Of a stretch of 64,000 bases of DNA, positions 20,982 through 30,755 are shown piece by piece (positions within the stretch are counted from its first letter, which is position 1; each line of letters opens with the position of its first letter). A program made the position numbers and the translations under genes. Origin of the DNA: Gilliamella sp. App4-10 (lineage in GTDB: Bacteria; Pseudomonadota; Gammaproteobacteria; Enterobacterales; Orbaceae); assembly GCF_001690495.1 (NCBI RefSeq), contig NZ_LZGS01000027.1:1-64000 (forward strand), read 5' to 3'. The notes under the pieces are model-generated. The model did no database searches. It had not been told where the DNA came from and saw nothing but the letters and a program-made list of their open reading frames with translations.

Positions 20982-22172
20982 ATGTTACCAGCGATAATTA
21001 CATCAATATTAGATACTGATGCTTATAAGCTGCATATGCAGCAGGCCGTATTTCATCACTATCCTGAAGCAACTGTAGTTGCACAGTTTCGTTGTCGTAG
21101 TGATGATCTACTCGGGCAATATGCTGATCAAATAATGCATCAAGTGAAATTAATGGAATCATTAGCGCTATCTGATGATGAATTTAATTATTTATCAAAT
21201 ATCTCCTTTTTTAAATCTGACTATTTAAATTGGCTTAAAAAATGGCGTTTCAATAGTAATTTACTCACTATAAAAGATGAAGATGGAGTACTTTCCATTA
21301 CGATTGAAGGTAAATGGTTAGATGTCATTTTGTGGGAAGTGCCATTACTTGCTGTTATCAGTGAAATTGTTCATAAAGATCGTTCGCCAAATATTGGCGT
21401 GCCCGAAGCATTAGCAAGGCTAAAAGATAAATTAGCGATGTTTAATGAAAAAACAGCTAATATGGATATGTCAGGCTTTAATTTAATGGATTTTGGTACT
21501 CGTAGACGTTATTCGTATGCGGTACAAGAGGCCGTTGTTAATTATTTGAAAAGGCATTTTAATAACTTTCACAGTACTAGCAATTATTTAATAGCCTATC
21601 GTTTAGGGCTTACCCCCACTGGAACGCAAGCGCATGAGTGGTTTCAAGCTCATCAGCGTTTAAGCCATAGACTTCAGGATTGTCAAAGCAATGCGCTTCA
21701 GGTTTGGTTAGATGAATATCCGCATGATTTGGGGGTGGCATTGACCGATTGTATTACAATGGATGCGTTTTTACGTGATTTTGATTTGCACTTTGCTTCT
21801 AACTACCAAGGGCTTCGCCATGATTCGGGTGATGCAATTGAATGGGGCGAAAAAGCGATTGCGCATTATCAGCAATTGGGCATAGATCCGCAAACCAAAC
21901 TGTTAGTTTTTTCTGATAGCTTAAATTTTGATAAAGCGATTAACATCTATCAGCATTTCAATCAGCGTGTAAAATTGTCATTTGGTATTGGTGGATTTTT
22001 AGCTTGTGATATTCCATCTAAAGATGCTAATACTAAGGCATTGAATATAGTGCTTAAATTAACGGAATGCAATAACCAAGCTGTCGCTAAACTATCAGAT
22101 AGCCCAGGTAAAACGATATCTCAGGATTTAGATTTTATTGATGAATTAAAACGAACTTTTAGTGTTAAATAA
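20982..22172 (+). CDS. pncB: Nicotinate phosphoribosyltransferase
   Basis: Converts nicotinate and PRPP to nicotinate mononucleotide in NAD salvage, with ATP hydrolysis. Family blocks are clear: [20 protein letters not shown] at the start, [18 protein letters not shown] near residue 165 and [17 protein letters not shown] near 280, with [11 protein letters not shown] behind. 396 residues, standard length. The gene following it is asnS, 173 bp away. It and the nadR of this window both act on pyridine nucleotides but are not adjacent. Confidence 0.96.
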   Translation: MLPAIITSILDTDAYKLHMQQAVFHHYPEATVVAQFRCRSDDLLGQYADQIMHQVKLMESLALSDDEFNYLSNISFFKSDYLNWLKKWRFNSNLLTIKDEDGVLSITIEGKWLDVILWEVPLLAVISEIVHKDRSPNIGVPEALARLKDKLAMFNEKTANMDMSGFNLMDFGTRRRYSYAVQEAVVNYLKRHFNNFHSTSNYLIAYRLGLTPTGTQAHEWFQAHQRLSHRLQDCQSNALQVWLDEYPHDLGVALTDCITMDAFLRDFDLHFASNYQGLRHDSGDAIEWGEKAIAHYQQLGIDPQTKLLVFSDSLNFDKAINIYQHFNQRVKLSFGIGGFLACDIPSKDANTKALNIVLKLTECNNQAVAKLSDSPGKTISQDLDFIDELKRTFSVK

Positions 22173-22345
22173 TGATAATAATTTATATTTAACCCATTAT
22201 TAATATTAAAAAATAAAATCAGTAATAAAGGTTTTATTATTCATGGATTCCATTTTTATTATGGAATAGTCGTTAGAATATATCTGTATTACTTTATTAC
22301 TGTAAATATTACTTAAACAAATTAATGTAGAGATGGATAATTAAA

Positions 22346-23749
22346 ATGACTTCAGTTGCATCTATTGTTGATGTGTTACAAGGCAAAATTGCTGTTGGTA
22401 GCACTATTTCGGTTCAAGGTTGGGTAAGAACTCGACGTGATTCTAAAGCAGGCATCTCATTTTTAGCCGTTTATGATGGCTCTTGCTTTGATCCTATTCA
22501 AGCAGTTATTGAAAATAATTTACCTAATTATGAACAAGAGATCTTACGTTTAACGGCTGGTTGTTCGGTTAAAGTCACCGGTAAAGTGGTGGAGTCGCCA
22601 GGTCAAGGTCAAAAATATGAATTGCAAGCAACACAAGTTGAAGTATATGGCTTTGTTGACGATCCGGAAACTTATCCTATGGCAGCTAAGCGCCATTCAA
22701 TTGAATATCTGCGTGAAGTAGCACACTTGCGTGCAAGAACCAATATTGTTGGTGCGATAACGCGTGTACGCCATACGCTTGCGCAAGCTATACATCAATT
22801 TTTTGATGAGCGTGGCTTTTATTGGCTATCAACCCCAATTATTACCGCATCAGATACTGAAGGGGCGGGCGAAATGTTCCGCGTTTCAACACTTGACATG
22901 CTAAATCTGCCTAAATCGGATAATGGCAAAGTTGATTTTGATAAAGATTTCTTTGGTAAAGAAGCTTTCTTAACAGTTTCTGGACAATTAAACGCTGAAA
23001 CTTATGCTTGTGCACTTTCTAAAGTTTATACTTTTGGTCCAACATTTAGGGCAGAGAATTCAAACACTACTCGCCATTTAGCTGAGTTTTGGATGATGGA
23101 GCCTGAAGTGGCATTTGCCGATCTAAACGATAATGCTAAGCTTGCCGAGGATATGTTGAAATTTGTGTTTAAAGCAGTGTTAGAAAAACGTGCTGACGAT
23201 ATGCAATTTTTTGCGCAGCATGTCGATAAAGAAGCAATTAATCGCCTTGAGAACTTTATTAATGCTGATTTTGCTCAAGTAGATTATACCGATGCTATTA
23301 CTATTTTACAAAATTGTGATGCTAAGTTTGAAAACCCTGTTAGTTGGGGAATCGATTTAGCCTCTGAACATGAACGTTATTTAGCCGAACAACATTTTAA
23401 AGCGCCAGTAGTTGTTAAGAACTATCCTAAAGATATTAAAGCGTTTTATATGCGTATGAATGATGACGGTAAGACTGTTGCCGCAATGGATGTTTTAGCG
23501 CCAGGAATTGGTGAAATCATTGGTGGTTCACAGCGTGAAGAGCGTTTAGAAATGTTAGATAAGCGTATGGATGAAATGGGACTTAATAAGGAAGATTATT
23601 GGTGGTATCGTGATTTACGTCGATATGGTACAGTGCCACATTCAGGCTTTGGACTTGGTTTTGAACGCTTAATTGTGTATGTAACAGGTGTTCAAAATGT
23701 ACGTGATGTGATTCCATTCCCAAGAACGCCACGTAACGCGAACTTTTAA
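22346..23749 (+). CDS. asnS: Asparagine--tRNA ligase
   Basis: Class IIb aminoacyl-tRNA synthetase. An OB-fold anticodon-binding domain occupies about residues 15-110 ([21 protein letters not shown]). Motif 2 lies in the block [25 protein letters not shown] and motif 3 in [16 protein letters not shown] near the end, closing with [11 protein letters not shown]. 467 residues against 466 in E. coli. The leader contains a 7-bp inverted repeat (22247-22267) of unknown role. Confidence 0.98.
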   Translation: MTSVASIVDVLQGKIAVGSTISVQGWVRTRRDSKAGISFLAVYDGSCFDPIQAVIENNLPNYEQEILRLTAGCSVKVTGKVVESPGQGQKYELQATQVEVYGFVDDPETYPMAAKRHSIEYLREVAHLRARTNIVGAITRVRHTLAQAIHQFFDERGFYWLSTPIITASDTEGAGEMFRVSTLDMLNLPKSDNGKVDFDKDFFGKEAFLTVSGQLNAETYACALSKVYTFGPTFRAENSNTTRHLAEFWMMEPEVAFADLNDNAKLAEDMLKFVFKAVLEKRADDMQFFAQHVDKEAINRLENFINADFAQVDYTDAITILQNCDAKFENPVSWGIDLASEHERYLAEQHFKAPVVVKNYPKDIKAFYMRMNDDGKTVAAMDVLAPGIGEIIGGSQREERLEMLDKRMDEMGLNKEDYWWYRDLRRYGTVPHSGFGLGFERLIVYVTGVQNVRDVIPFPRTPRNANF

Positions 23750-24051
23750 AAAAGCTTAAATAGTATACATTATTTTTGTCCGGGGGTAATTTGGAGTAAT
23801 AAGATGCGCTAATTTTAAAACAATATAGATTAAAAAACGAACAAATAGGTTTAGATTTAGCCTTAGGCATCCTATTTAATGAAAAGTTCGCTTGATTTTA
23901 AAAAAAAATTATACATAATTTAACATACTGTAAAAAGTAGATAAGAAAGTAATAGATAAAATATTATTTTTTGGATGAATAATTATTGTACAAAAATGGC
24001 GCTAAAACTTATGGAAGGTGTCATTTTAAAATAACCATGAGGGTAAAAATA
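23750..24051. other. Intergenic region between asnS and the first porin
   Basis: AT-rich, no supported gene. Porin leaders usually carry promoter and OmpR-type sites; none can be pinned down by eye. The Shine-Dalgarno GAGGGT just before the porin ATG (24052) is clear and is shared with the second porin. Confidence 0.5.
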
Positions 24052-25197
24052 ATGAAACGTAATCTTTTAGCAATCGCAATCCCTGCTCTTTTAGTAGCAG
24101 CTGGAGCAAATGCATCTATCGAAGTCTGGAACAAAGATGGTAATAAAGTTGACTTTTACGGTCGAGTAAAAGCAGCTAACAACATCACAGATCGCGCCCA
24201 AAAGGGTGAAGGTGATGATACTTCAGCTCGTTTAGGTATGTCTGGTCAAACCCAAATCACAGATAGTGTAACTGGCTATGGCCGTTGGGAATACGAAGCT
24301 AAAGCAGGTAAAAAATCTGCTAGCGAAATACGTTATGCATTTGCTGGTTTGAACTTTGGTGATGTAGGCTCGTTCGACTATGGTCGTAACGATGGTGTGT
24401 TAAAAGCAATTACAGCTTATACCGATGTGTTACCTCAATTTGGCGGTGACGCTGCAAACAATGCTTGGAATGTACTTTCATCTCGTACTAAAGCAGTTGC
24501 AACTTATCGTAATAACAACTTTTTTGGTTTAACTGATGATTTAAGTTTTGCATTGCAATATGCTGATAATGGTGATAATTCAGCATATACTGAAGACTCT
24601 GTTAAAGATGAGTCAAGAGAAGCTTATGGTGCTAATGCACAATGGCGTATCTTTGATACAGGTCTAACATTGGGTGGTGGTTATGCTCAATCAGCTGTTA
24701 GTAATGATCGTCATAGTACTTGGACTACAGGTTTAAAATATGATAATTACAATTTATATTTAGCAGCTAGTTACTTCCAAAGTAAGTTAAAACGTTATGT
24801 AGCCGTAACAAGTGCAAGTGGTGGAAAAACCGTTGCTCATTCTGATGCTAAAATCAGAGGTATTGAATTAGTTGCTCAATATGGTATCGATTTAGAAGTG
24901 GGGCGTTTAACTCCATCTGTCGCTTATGTTGAACATAAAGGGAAACATGGTTCGGTTCATTATAACGATGAAAAACTATTCAGCTCAGTTAATTCACCTT
25001 TAGCTAAATATGTATCTGTAGGTGCAACTTACGATTTAAACAAAAATTTTAGTGCTATCGTAGAATATAAATTCAACCTTCTTAAAAAGGATGATGTTGG
25101 TGCTGGAAACAATACCGAAACTAGTGATAATAGTAATCATCCAGCTAAACCAGGTACTAAAGATGTGTTAGGTGTTGGTTTAATTTACCAATTCTAA
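24052..25197 (+). CDS. OmpC/OmpF-family trimeric porin, copy 1
   Basis: General-diffusion outer-membrane porin (16-stranded barrel). Signal peptide MKRNLLAIAIPALLVAAGANA is cleaved before SIEVWNKDGNKVDFYGR, the canonical enterobacterial porin N-terminus; RYAFAGLNFGDVGSFDYGRNDGV is loop L3/PEFGG region (here LPQFGGD), and the chain ends with the BAM-recognised GLIYQF. The ATG at 24052 is chosen because GAGGGT precedes it and the signal peptide begins there; an in-frame ATG at 23986 would only add a non-signal extension. Follows asnS exactly where E. coli has ompF. Confidence 0.93.
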   Translation: MKRNLLAIAIPALLVAAGANASIEVWNKDGNKVDFYGRVKAANNITDRAQKGEGDDTSARLGMSGQTQITDSVTGYGRWEYEAKAGKKSASEIRYAFAGLNFGDVGSFDYGRNDGVLKAITAYTDVLPQFGGDAANNAWNVLSSRTKAVATYRNNNFFGLTDDLSFALQYADNGDNSAYTEDSVKDESREAYGANAQWRIFDTGLTLGGGYAQSAVSNDRHSTWTTGLKYDNYNLYLAASYFQSKLKRYVAVTSASGGKTVAHSDAKIRGIELVAQYGIDLEVGRLTPSVAYVEHKGKHGSVHYNDEKLFSSVNSPLAKYVSVGATYDLNKNFSAIVEYKFNLLKKDDVGAGNNTETSDNSNHPAKPGTKDVLGVGLIYQF

Positions 25198-25216
25198 TTA
25201 TTTTTAATATGTTATA

Positions 25217-25240
25217 GAAAGGCACTTAGGTGCCTTTTTT
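25217..25240 (+). terminator. Intrinsic terminator of porin 1
   Basis: Stem AAAGGCAC/GTGCCTTT around a TTAG loop followed by a T-run, 20 bp after the porin stop. Confidence 0.9.
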
Positions 25241-25501
25241 CATTTCTTAGATTTTTTTCTATCTAAAACACATTTTATGTTTAAAAAAAATTTACATTAA
25301 GTATTAAAATTCTCGTAATTTCGCAGAAATAATTTAACCTATTTTGTTAAATAGGCAAGATATGCAATAAAATCTATTTATTATCTAGTAAAAATAGTTA
25401 TCACAGTAATAATGTAATTGCTATTTATTGGCAGTTATTTATTAAACTAAGAGCAAAATAATTTGCATTTTTAATAAAAATATACCTACGAGGGTAACAA
25501 A
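25241..25501. other. Intergenic region between the two porins
   Basis: AT-rich leader of porin 2. The ribosome-binding site GAGGGT sits just before the ATG as in copy 1. No gene or confident regulatory site seen. Confidence 0.5.
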
Positions 25502-26641
25502 ATGAAACGTAATCTATTAGCAATCGCTATTCCTGCGCTTTTAATTGCAGGTACAGCAAACGCTTCTATTGAAGTGTGGAATAAAGATGGTAATAAAGTG
25601 GACTTTTATGGTCGAGTTTATGCATTAAACTATATTACTGATCGCGATAATCAAACAGGTGAAGGTGACAAAACCACTGCACGTTTAGGTATGTCGGGTC
25701 AAACACAAGTGACAGACAGTGTAACTGGATATGGACGTTGGGAGTACGAAGCAAATACAGGTAAAAATGCTGATAACGAAACGCGTTATGCTTTTGCTGG
25801 TTTAAACTTTGGTGATTTTGGTTCATTTGATTATGGGCGTAATGATGGCGTGTTAAAAACATTAACGTCTTATACTGACGTTTTGCCAGAATTTGGTGGT
25901 GATGCTTCAAATAATGATCTTTATGCATTAACAGATCGTACTAAAGCCGTTGCTACTTACCGTAACTCAGATCTCTTTGGCTTGGTAAATGGTTTACGTT
26001 TTGCTGTTCAATATGCAGATAACGGTGATAACAGCTCAACCAGCCATTTTAAAAAAGCTCGTAATGATAAACGTAATAGTGCTGAAGCATGGGGTTCTGT
26101 TGTTGACTGGGATGTGCTTGATACTGGTTTATCTGTTGGTGCTGGTTATGCACAAACGGGTGGTCATAAAGATGCTAAAGCATGGTCAGCTGGTATCAAA
26201 TATGATAACGACAACCTTTATTTAGCAGCGTTATATATTCAAGGTAAACAAAAATACGGCTGGGGCAATGCATCAACAACTCGTAGTGCTGACGATTTAA
26301 AAACAAAAGGTTATGAATTTGTTGCTCAATATGGCATTGACTTCGAAGTGGGTCGTTTAACTCCTTCTGTTGCTTATATCCAACATAAAGTTAAAGATGC
26401 ATCTAATTATTCAAGTGATGCAGGGCTTAAGGGTAATGATTTAGCTAAATATGTTGATGTTGGTTTAACTTATGATTTTAATAAAAATCTACAAGCTATT
26501 ATCGATTATAAAATCAACTTGTTAGATAAAGATGACATCGGTGCACGTCGTGCTTTATATGAAGATAGTTCATTTACTAAATCACAAATCAAGGGCACAA
26601 CAAAAGACACAGTGGCACTTGGTTTAATTTACCAATTCTAA
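25502..26641 (+). CDS. OmpC/OmpF-family trimeric porin, copy 2
   Basis: Paralogue of the preceding porin with a nearly identical signal peptide and mature N-terminus. Strong identity runs through the barrel to the L3 region (LNFGDFGSFDYGRNDGVLK, then LPEFGGD), while the surface loops after about residue 180 differ in length and sequence. C-terminal GLIYQF is conserved. It has its own leader and terminator, so the two can be expressed separately. Divergence concentrated in loops is what phage or host selection on exposed regions would give; that is inference. Confidence 0.93.
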   Translation: MKRNLLAIAIPALLIAGTANASIEVWNKDGNKVDFYGRVYALNYITDRDNQTGEGDKTTARLGMSGQTQVTDSVTGYGRWEYEANTGKNADNETRYAFAGLNFGDFGSFDYGRNDGVLKTLTSYTDVLPEFGGDASNNDLYALTDRTKAVATYRNSDLFGLVNGLRFAVQYADNGDNSSTSHFKKARNDKRNSAEAWGSVVDWDVLDTGLSVGAGYAQTGGHKDAKAWSAGIKYDNDNLYLAALYIQGKQKYGWGNASTTRSADDLKTKGYEFVAQYGIDFEVGRLTPSVAYIQHKVKDASNYSSDAGLKGNDLAKYVDVGLTYDFNKNLQAIIDYKINLLDKDDIGARRALYEDSSFTKSQIKGTTKDTVALGLIYQF

Positions 26642-26663
26642 TAGGTTTTATCTTGGTAATTTT

Positions 26664-26687
26664 AAAAGGCACTTCGGTGCCTTTTTT
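26664..26687 (+). terminator. Intrinsic terminator of porin 2
   Basis: Nine-base stem AAAAGGCAC/GTGCCTTTT with the stable TTCG tetraloop and T-run, 22 bp after the stop; the same stem core as the porin 1 terminator. Confidence 0.92.
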
Positions 26688-26771
26688 ATTATCAGCTATC
26701 GATTAAATATTCTTTGTACTTTAATTAATACTCTGTTAAAAAAATATATAAATAATAAATTATGATAACAA

Positions 26772-27217
26772 TGAAGCTTTATACAACGCAGTAAATTATT
26801 GGCTAAAAAATATTGCCTTAGATGTTAACGATCACTTGAAAGAATTTTTATTCAATTGGTGTAAAAAATCGTGAAGCGATTTCTTGTCATAATTTATGTA
26901 GCGCAATGAAATAAATAAAAAAAGAGATTCGACAAATTATCACTCCAATGTTAAGTGATCCTATGAGGGGTGCTTAACAAATTAGTGCATCAATTGCAGA
27001 AGGTAAAATTGATATCTTAATCTTTTTGTGGGGTTATCTTAATGCAGTACCTCATTCTATGAAGTTAAAGCACTGTTACGACTATCGATGGTTTGGAATA
27101 TCCTTGTTGCCACTCATCAAGCAACAGCCCATCATTGATACACTCTTCTATTTTTACGCAAGAGATTAATACGAAATACCTAATTATCAAAGTTATTTAG
27201 CGCAAAGAGTTAAATAA
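26772..27217 (+). pseudogene. mgsA: Methylglyoxal synthase, decayed
   Basis: Methylglyoxal synthase turns dihydroxyacetone phosphate into methylglyoxal. Across three frames one can read VNDHLKEFLFNWCKK, then [21 protein letters not shown]-like [23 protein letters not shown], then [24 protein letters not shown], and a terminal PNYQSYLAQRVK. These follow the order of MgsA, including the GPMGGD and [25 protein letters not shown] blocks. At least three frameshifts and several in-frame stops prevent function. Confidence 0.8.
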
Positions 27218-27269
27218 ATATCAATACCATTCCAAATTCGTAAAGTAGGTCGGCAAATATTTCCGTTTG

Positions 27270-28078
27270 TTTTACCCCCACTTTGTTAGTCATGTTTATA
27301 TCACTACTAGTGATATAAGATAATGCAGTAGCTGTGATTAGCACTATTATTGGGGGGGAATTTTAATTGATTATGACTTCCCTTTAGTGTGTTGGTGTTT
27401 CGCTTGTACTTTTTTCTTATGTGGGATTGTTAATATTTTCTTTCTCTCGGCTTCCTGTATTACCATTGCCAAAGCTTCTATTATTAATGGCGTGAAAATG
27501 GTTGTAAAAGACAAAAAAATTACATGCTATGTGCTTACGTTAACCAGTTATTATGTACTATGGGCGCAATTTAAGTTGATATTACCATTAACAATCACAA
27601 GCGTAATAGGTAGTCCAAGTTATGTAAAATGGATGCATTATGCTATTCAAGCCGGTATTTTAACTTATACTGCTTTGCCCACTCGCTCGTTGGATTAAGA
27701 AATATTTTAGTTTAGATCAACGCCTTAAATTTGGTCTATTTTTAATGTCATGCGCTTTTATTATCATGGTTTTTATATCAAAACTCATAGTACTATTATC
27801 ACTGATTGAGCTATTTTATTTAGAGGCAATTATTCTGAACCCGGTCGTGAAACTTTATTGACAGTACTGAGTAATCTCAAGGTAAAGGGAGGGGAGTCAT
27901 ATGGGATTTAGTCGTTTAGGGCTTGCGCTAGTGAGAATTTATTAGTTATACCGGTGCTGGCTATTATGAATTGCCATGCAAATTAATTTTCCACGCCTGC
28001 CATAGATAGTGCTGACCAGAATTGGAATATTAACTTTAAGTTATCTACAATATCAATTTAAAAATGAGCCACCAATGC
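27270..28078 (+). pseudogene. mdtH: MdtH-type MFS drug exporter, decayed
   Basis: Pieces in shifting frames match the second two thirds of MdtH: FISLLVI-x-DNAVAVISTIIG, DYDFPLVCW, the 27480-27660 stretch KMVVKDKKITCYVLTLTSYY with PSYVKWMHYAIQAG, then ARWIKKYFSLDQRLKFGLFLMS, MGFSRLGLAL and a final YLQYQFK. The start is missing. A G7 tract at 27352-27358 marks one frameshift. Adjacent to dead mgsA, so a 1.3-kb stretch is decaying neutrally. Confidence 0.75.
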
Positions 28079-28084
28079 CACACA

Positions 28085-28864
28085 TTAAAATGAGGAAGAT
28101 TGGCTAATTTCACCACCTTTAAATAAAATAGCCTCGTTAGTATTAAGTTTATGCCATGTTTCATTCGAGGTTAATGGTAATGTAGAAATAATGGTAACAA
28201 CATCATTTGGTGTTGTATGTTGTTGAAAATCAATTTCGATATCTTCATCCAGCAATTTTGCTTTGCCAAATGGCGCTTTACGGGTTATCCAATGTAAATT
28301 GGTTGAGCAGTAGGCAAACACATATTGCCCATCAGACAGAAGCATATTAAATATACCAAGTTGGCTTAACTGATTGGCACATTGTTGAATAAAATTAAAC
28401 AGCTCAAGATCATTGGTCGGTTTTTGCGAATACTTTTGATGTAGTTGATTTATTAAGTAACAGAAAGCATATTCGCTATCAGTTTCACCAATAGGTTGAA
28501 ATAGCCCTGTATCTAAATGTTGGTAATCAGTTAATTGCCCATTATGAGCAAAAGTCCAGTTCTTTCCCCATAGTTCTCGGGTAAATGGATGGGTATTTTC
28601 TAAGGCGACCCCGCCTCGATTAGCTTGGCGAATATGGGCAATTACGGCTTTAGATTTGATGGGATATTCTTTCACCATTGTAGCAATAGGTGAATAGCTG
28701 CAAGGTTCGGGATCTTTAAATGTCCGGCAGCCTTTTCCTTCATAAAAAGTAATTCCCCAACCATCTTTGTGAGGACCTTTGTCCCCACCCCGTTTAATTA
28801 AACTAGTAAAACTAAAGCAAATATCGGTTGGCACATTAGCACTCATACCCAATAATTCACACAT
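28085..28864 (-). CDS. yafJ: Class II glutamine amidotransferase (YafJ-like)
   Basis: Ntn-type glutaminase domain protein of unknown physiological substrate. The ATG at 28864 places the catalytic cysteine at position 2 (MCELLGMSANVP), as the mechanism requires; the longer in-frame start at 28888 would bury it. GWGITFYEGKG, AHIRQANRGGVALENTHPF and FAHNGQLTDY provide the substrate-binding Arg, Asn and Gly, and IGETDSEYAF follows. 259 residues, near E. coli YafJ. One base separates it from the gmhA stop, matching the E. coli gmhA-yafJ pair. Confidence 0.92.
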   Translation of the reverse strand: MCELLGMSANVPTDICFSFTSLIKRGGDKGPHKDGWGITFYEGKGCRTFKDPEPCSYSPIATMVKEYPIKSKAVIAHIRQANRGGVALENTHPFTRELWGKNWTFAHNGQLTDYQHLDTGLFQPIGETDSEYAFCYLINQLHQKYSQKPTNDLELFNFIQQCANQLSQLGIFNMLLSDGQYVFAYCSTNLHWITRKAPFGKAKLLDEDIEIDFQQHTTPNDVVTIISTLPLTSNETWHKLNTNEAILFKGGEISQSSSF

Positions 28865-28865
28865 A

Positions 28866-29444
28866 TTATTTGGCCATTTCTTTTTCAATTAGCAAAATAA
28901 GTATATGGATCACTTTGATATGGATTTCTTGTACGCGATCGGCATAGCCAAAATGTGGAACACGGATATCAACATCGGCAAGTCCATTCATTTTACCGCC
29001 ATCTTTACCAGTTAATGTAATGATTTTCATGCCTTTTTGCTTTGCTACTTCAATTGCTTTAAATACGTTGGTTGAATTTCCTGAAGTTGAAATTCCTAAA
29101 AGCACATCACCTTTTTGCCCGACACCTTCTACATAACGTGAAAAAATGGAATCAAATCCAAAATCATTACCAACACATGAAATATGACTGACATCTGATA
29201 TGGCAATAGCTGGGTAAGCAGGGCGATTATCACGAAAGCGGCCGGTTAGCTCCTCAGCAAAATGCATAGCATCGCAATGAGATCCACCATTACCGCATGA
29301 TAACACTTTGCCACCTTGTTTAAACGAATTAGCAATTAAGATTGCGGCTTGTTGAATTTGTTGCAGGTTTTTATCATCTGAAACAAAATTAGTTAATACG
29401 TCGATAGCTTGGTTTAATTCATTACGAATATTGTCAATGTACAC
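28866..29444 (-). CDS. gmhA: Phosphoheptose (sedoheptulose 7-phosphate) isomerase
   Basis: First step of ADP-L-glycero-D-manno-heptose synthesis for the LPS inner core; hldE in this window acts next. SIS-fold enzyme with [27 protein letters not shown] near residues 46-72, [19 protein letters not shown] near 118-136 and the C-terminal zinc-site stretch [13 protein letters not shown]. 192 residues, matching E. coli GmhA. Confidence 0.96.
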   Translation of the reverse strand: MYIDNIRNELNQAIDVLTNFVSDDKNLQQIQQAAILIANSFKQGGKVLSCGNGGSHCDAMHFAEELTGRFRDNRPAYPAIAISDVSHISCVGNDFGFDSIFSRYVEGVGQKGDVLLGISTSGNSTNVFKAIEVAKQKGMKIITLTGKDGGKMNGLADVDIRVPHFGYADRVQEIHIKVIHILILLIEKEMAK

Positions 29445-29839
29445 GGATATTTCTCCATCAATAAATTTATCTACTATTGTAATTTGTTCAAAATAGCTTG
29501 CAAGTGATAAAAATAAAATTCCCTATCTTAATAAAAATTTTCAGGAAAATATGCCATTAAGTATAAAAATAAGCATTGAATTAAAAATAAATTAAGATTA
29601 CTGCTAATAATGACGGTTGAAATAAAGATAAAATTTAAATTAATTTTAAAATTAACAAATAATACATTTGCAATAGTAAAATTCTTTGCATTTATTTTAA
29701 ACAATATCTTGAATAGAACTTGGCCGTAACGTTATTTGCCAATAGGATAAGTTTTTCTTTCGTGATACAATTTATTAAGTATTTTTTCACTTAAAAAAGA
29801 GTGAAATGACATTCATAATAGAATTGATAAGGAATTAAT
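29445..29839. other. Divergent intergenic region gmhA / ribH
   Basis: 395 bp, very AT-rich, holding promoters for both directions and dispersed repeat copy C. No gene or riboswitch recognised; in particular the FMN-riboswitch signature is not seen upstream of ribH. Confidence 0.5.
29533..29570 (+). repeat. Dispersed intergenic repeat, copy C (diverged)
   Basis: AAAAATTTTCAGGAAAATATG followed by AAGTATAAAAAT aligns with copies A, B and E, with more mismatches in the centre. Confidence 0.5.
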
Positions 29840-30310
29840 ATGCAAACAATTGAAGGTAAAGTGGCTGCGCCAAAGGCGAAAGTTGCAATTGTGGTGGCAC
29901 GTTTTAATCATTTTATTAATGATAGTCTAGTAAATGGTGCAATTGATGCATTAACACGTATTGGACAAGTTGACGATAAAAATATCACGGTTATCTGGGT
30001 TCCTGGTGCTTATGAAATTCCACTTGCCGCAAAAGTTGCAGCACAGTCGAAAAAATATGATGCAATTGTGGCGTTAGGTACCGTCATTCGGGGAAGTACG
30101 GCGCATTTTGATTTTGTAGCAGGTGAATCAAGTTCTGGCTTATTAAGTGCAAGCCTAGATAACACCATTCCAGTTGGATTTGGTATTTTAACCACCGAAA
30201 GTATAGAACAAGCTATTGAACGTGCAGGTACTAAGGCCGGCAATAAAGGTGCTGAAGCCGCATTAACTGCGCTGGAAATGCTAAATATTATTAAAGCAAT
30301 TAAGGAGTAA
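29840..30310 (+). CDS. ribH: 6,7-dimethyl-8-ribityllumazine synthase
   Basis: Condenses 3,4-dihydroxy-2-butanone 4-phosphate with the ribitylamino-uracil in riboflavin synthesis. Motifs: [34 protein letters not shown]-like [33 protein letters not shown], and [27 protein letters not shown]. 156 residues, the size of the E. coli enzyme (there called RibE). Four bases upstream of nusB, the conserved ribH-nusB pair. Confidence 0.97.
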   Translation: MQTIEGKVAAPKAKVAIVVARFNHFINDSLVNGAIDALTRIGQVDDKNITVIWVPGAYEIPLAAKVAAQSKKYDAIVALGTVIRGSTAHFDFVAGESSSGLLSASLDNTIPVGFGILTTESIEQAIERAGTKAGNKGAEAALTALEMLNIIKAIKE

Positions 30311-30314
30311 TTTA

Positions 30315-30734
30315 GTGGCATTAGTTAATCCTCGTCGTCGAGCAAGAGAATGTGCGGTACAAGCCATTTACTCGTGGCAAGTTTCCAGAAACGATCTTGC
30401 TGATGTTGAGACAAGTTTTATTGCAGAAGAAGATATGAAAGGCGTTGATACTAAGTATTTTCGTGAATTATTAAATGGGGTAGCAAAAAATACCGCCGAT
30501 TTAGATGATAAAATGGCGCCTTATCTCACTGAACGCTCTGTTGATGAATTAGGACAAATTGAATTAGCGGTACTAAGAATCGCATTATATGAATTAATGA
30601 AACGTCAAGATGTACCTTATAAAGTAGTCATTAATGAAGCTATTGAGTTAACTAAAACATTTGGTGCCGCTGACAGCCATAAATTTGTTAATGGTGTATT
30701 AGATAAAATAGCCCCAACCATTCGTACGCGATAA
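30315..30734 (+). CDS. nusB: Transcription antitermination factor NusB
   Basis: RNA-binding protein that, with NusE/S10, NusA and NusG, prevents premature termination on rRNA operons. The arginine-rich [18 protein letters not shown] opens the helical bundle and [33 protein letters not shown] closes it. The start is a GTG with AAGGAG seven bases before it, overlapping the end of ribH. 139 residues, E. coli size. Confidence 0.97.
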   Translation: MALVNPRRRARECAVQAIYSWQVSRNDLADVETSFIAEEDMKGVDTKYFRELLNGVAKNTADLDDKMAPYLTERSVDELGQIELAVLRIALYELMKRQDVPYKVVINEAIELTKTFGAADSHKFVNGVLDKIAPTIRTR

Positions 30735-30755
30735 CCGATTAATTATGAGATTGAT

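Noticed and set aside
27387-27698. A 103-residue intact protein
   Set aside because: It is one surviving segment of the decayed mdtH-like exporter.
29445-29839. FMN riboswitch before ribH
   Set aside because: The conserved RFN-element segments are not present in the 395-bp gap.
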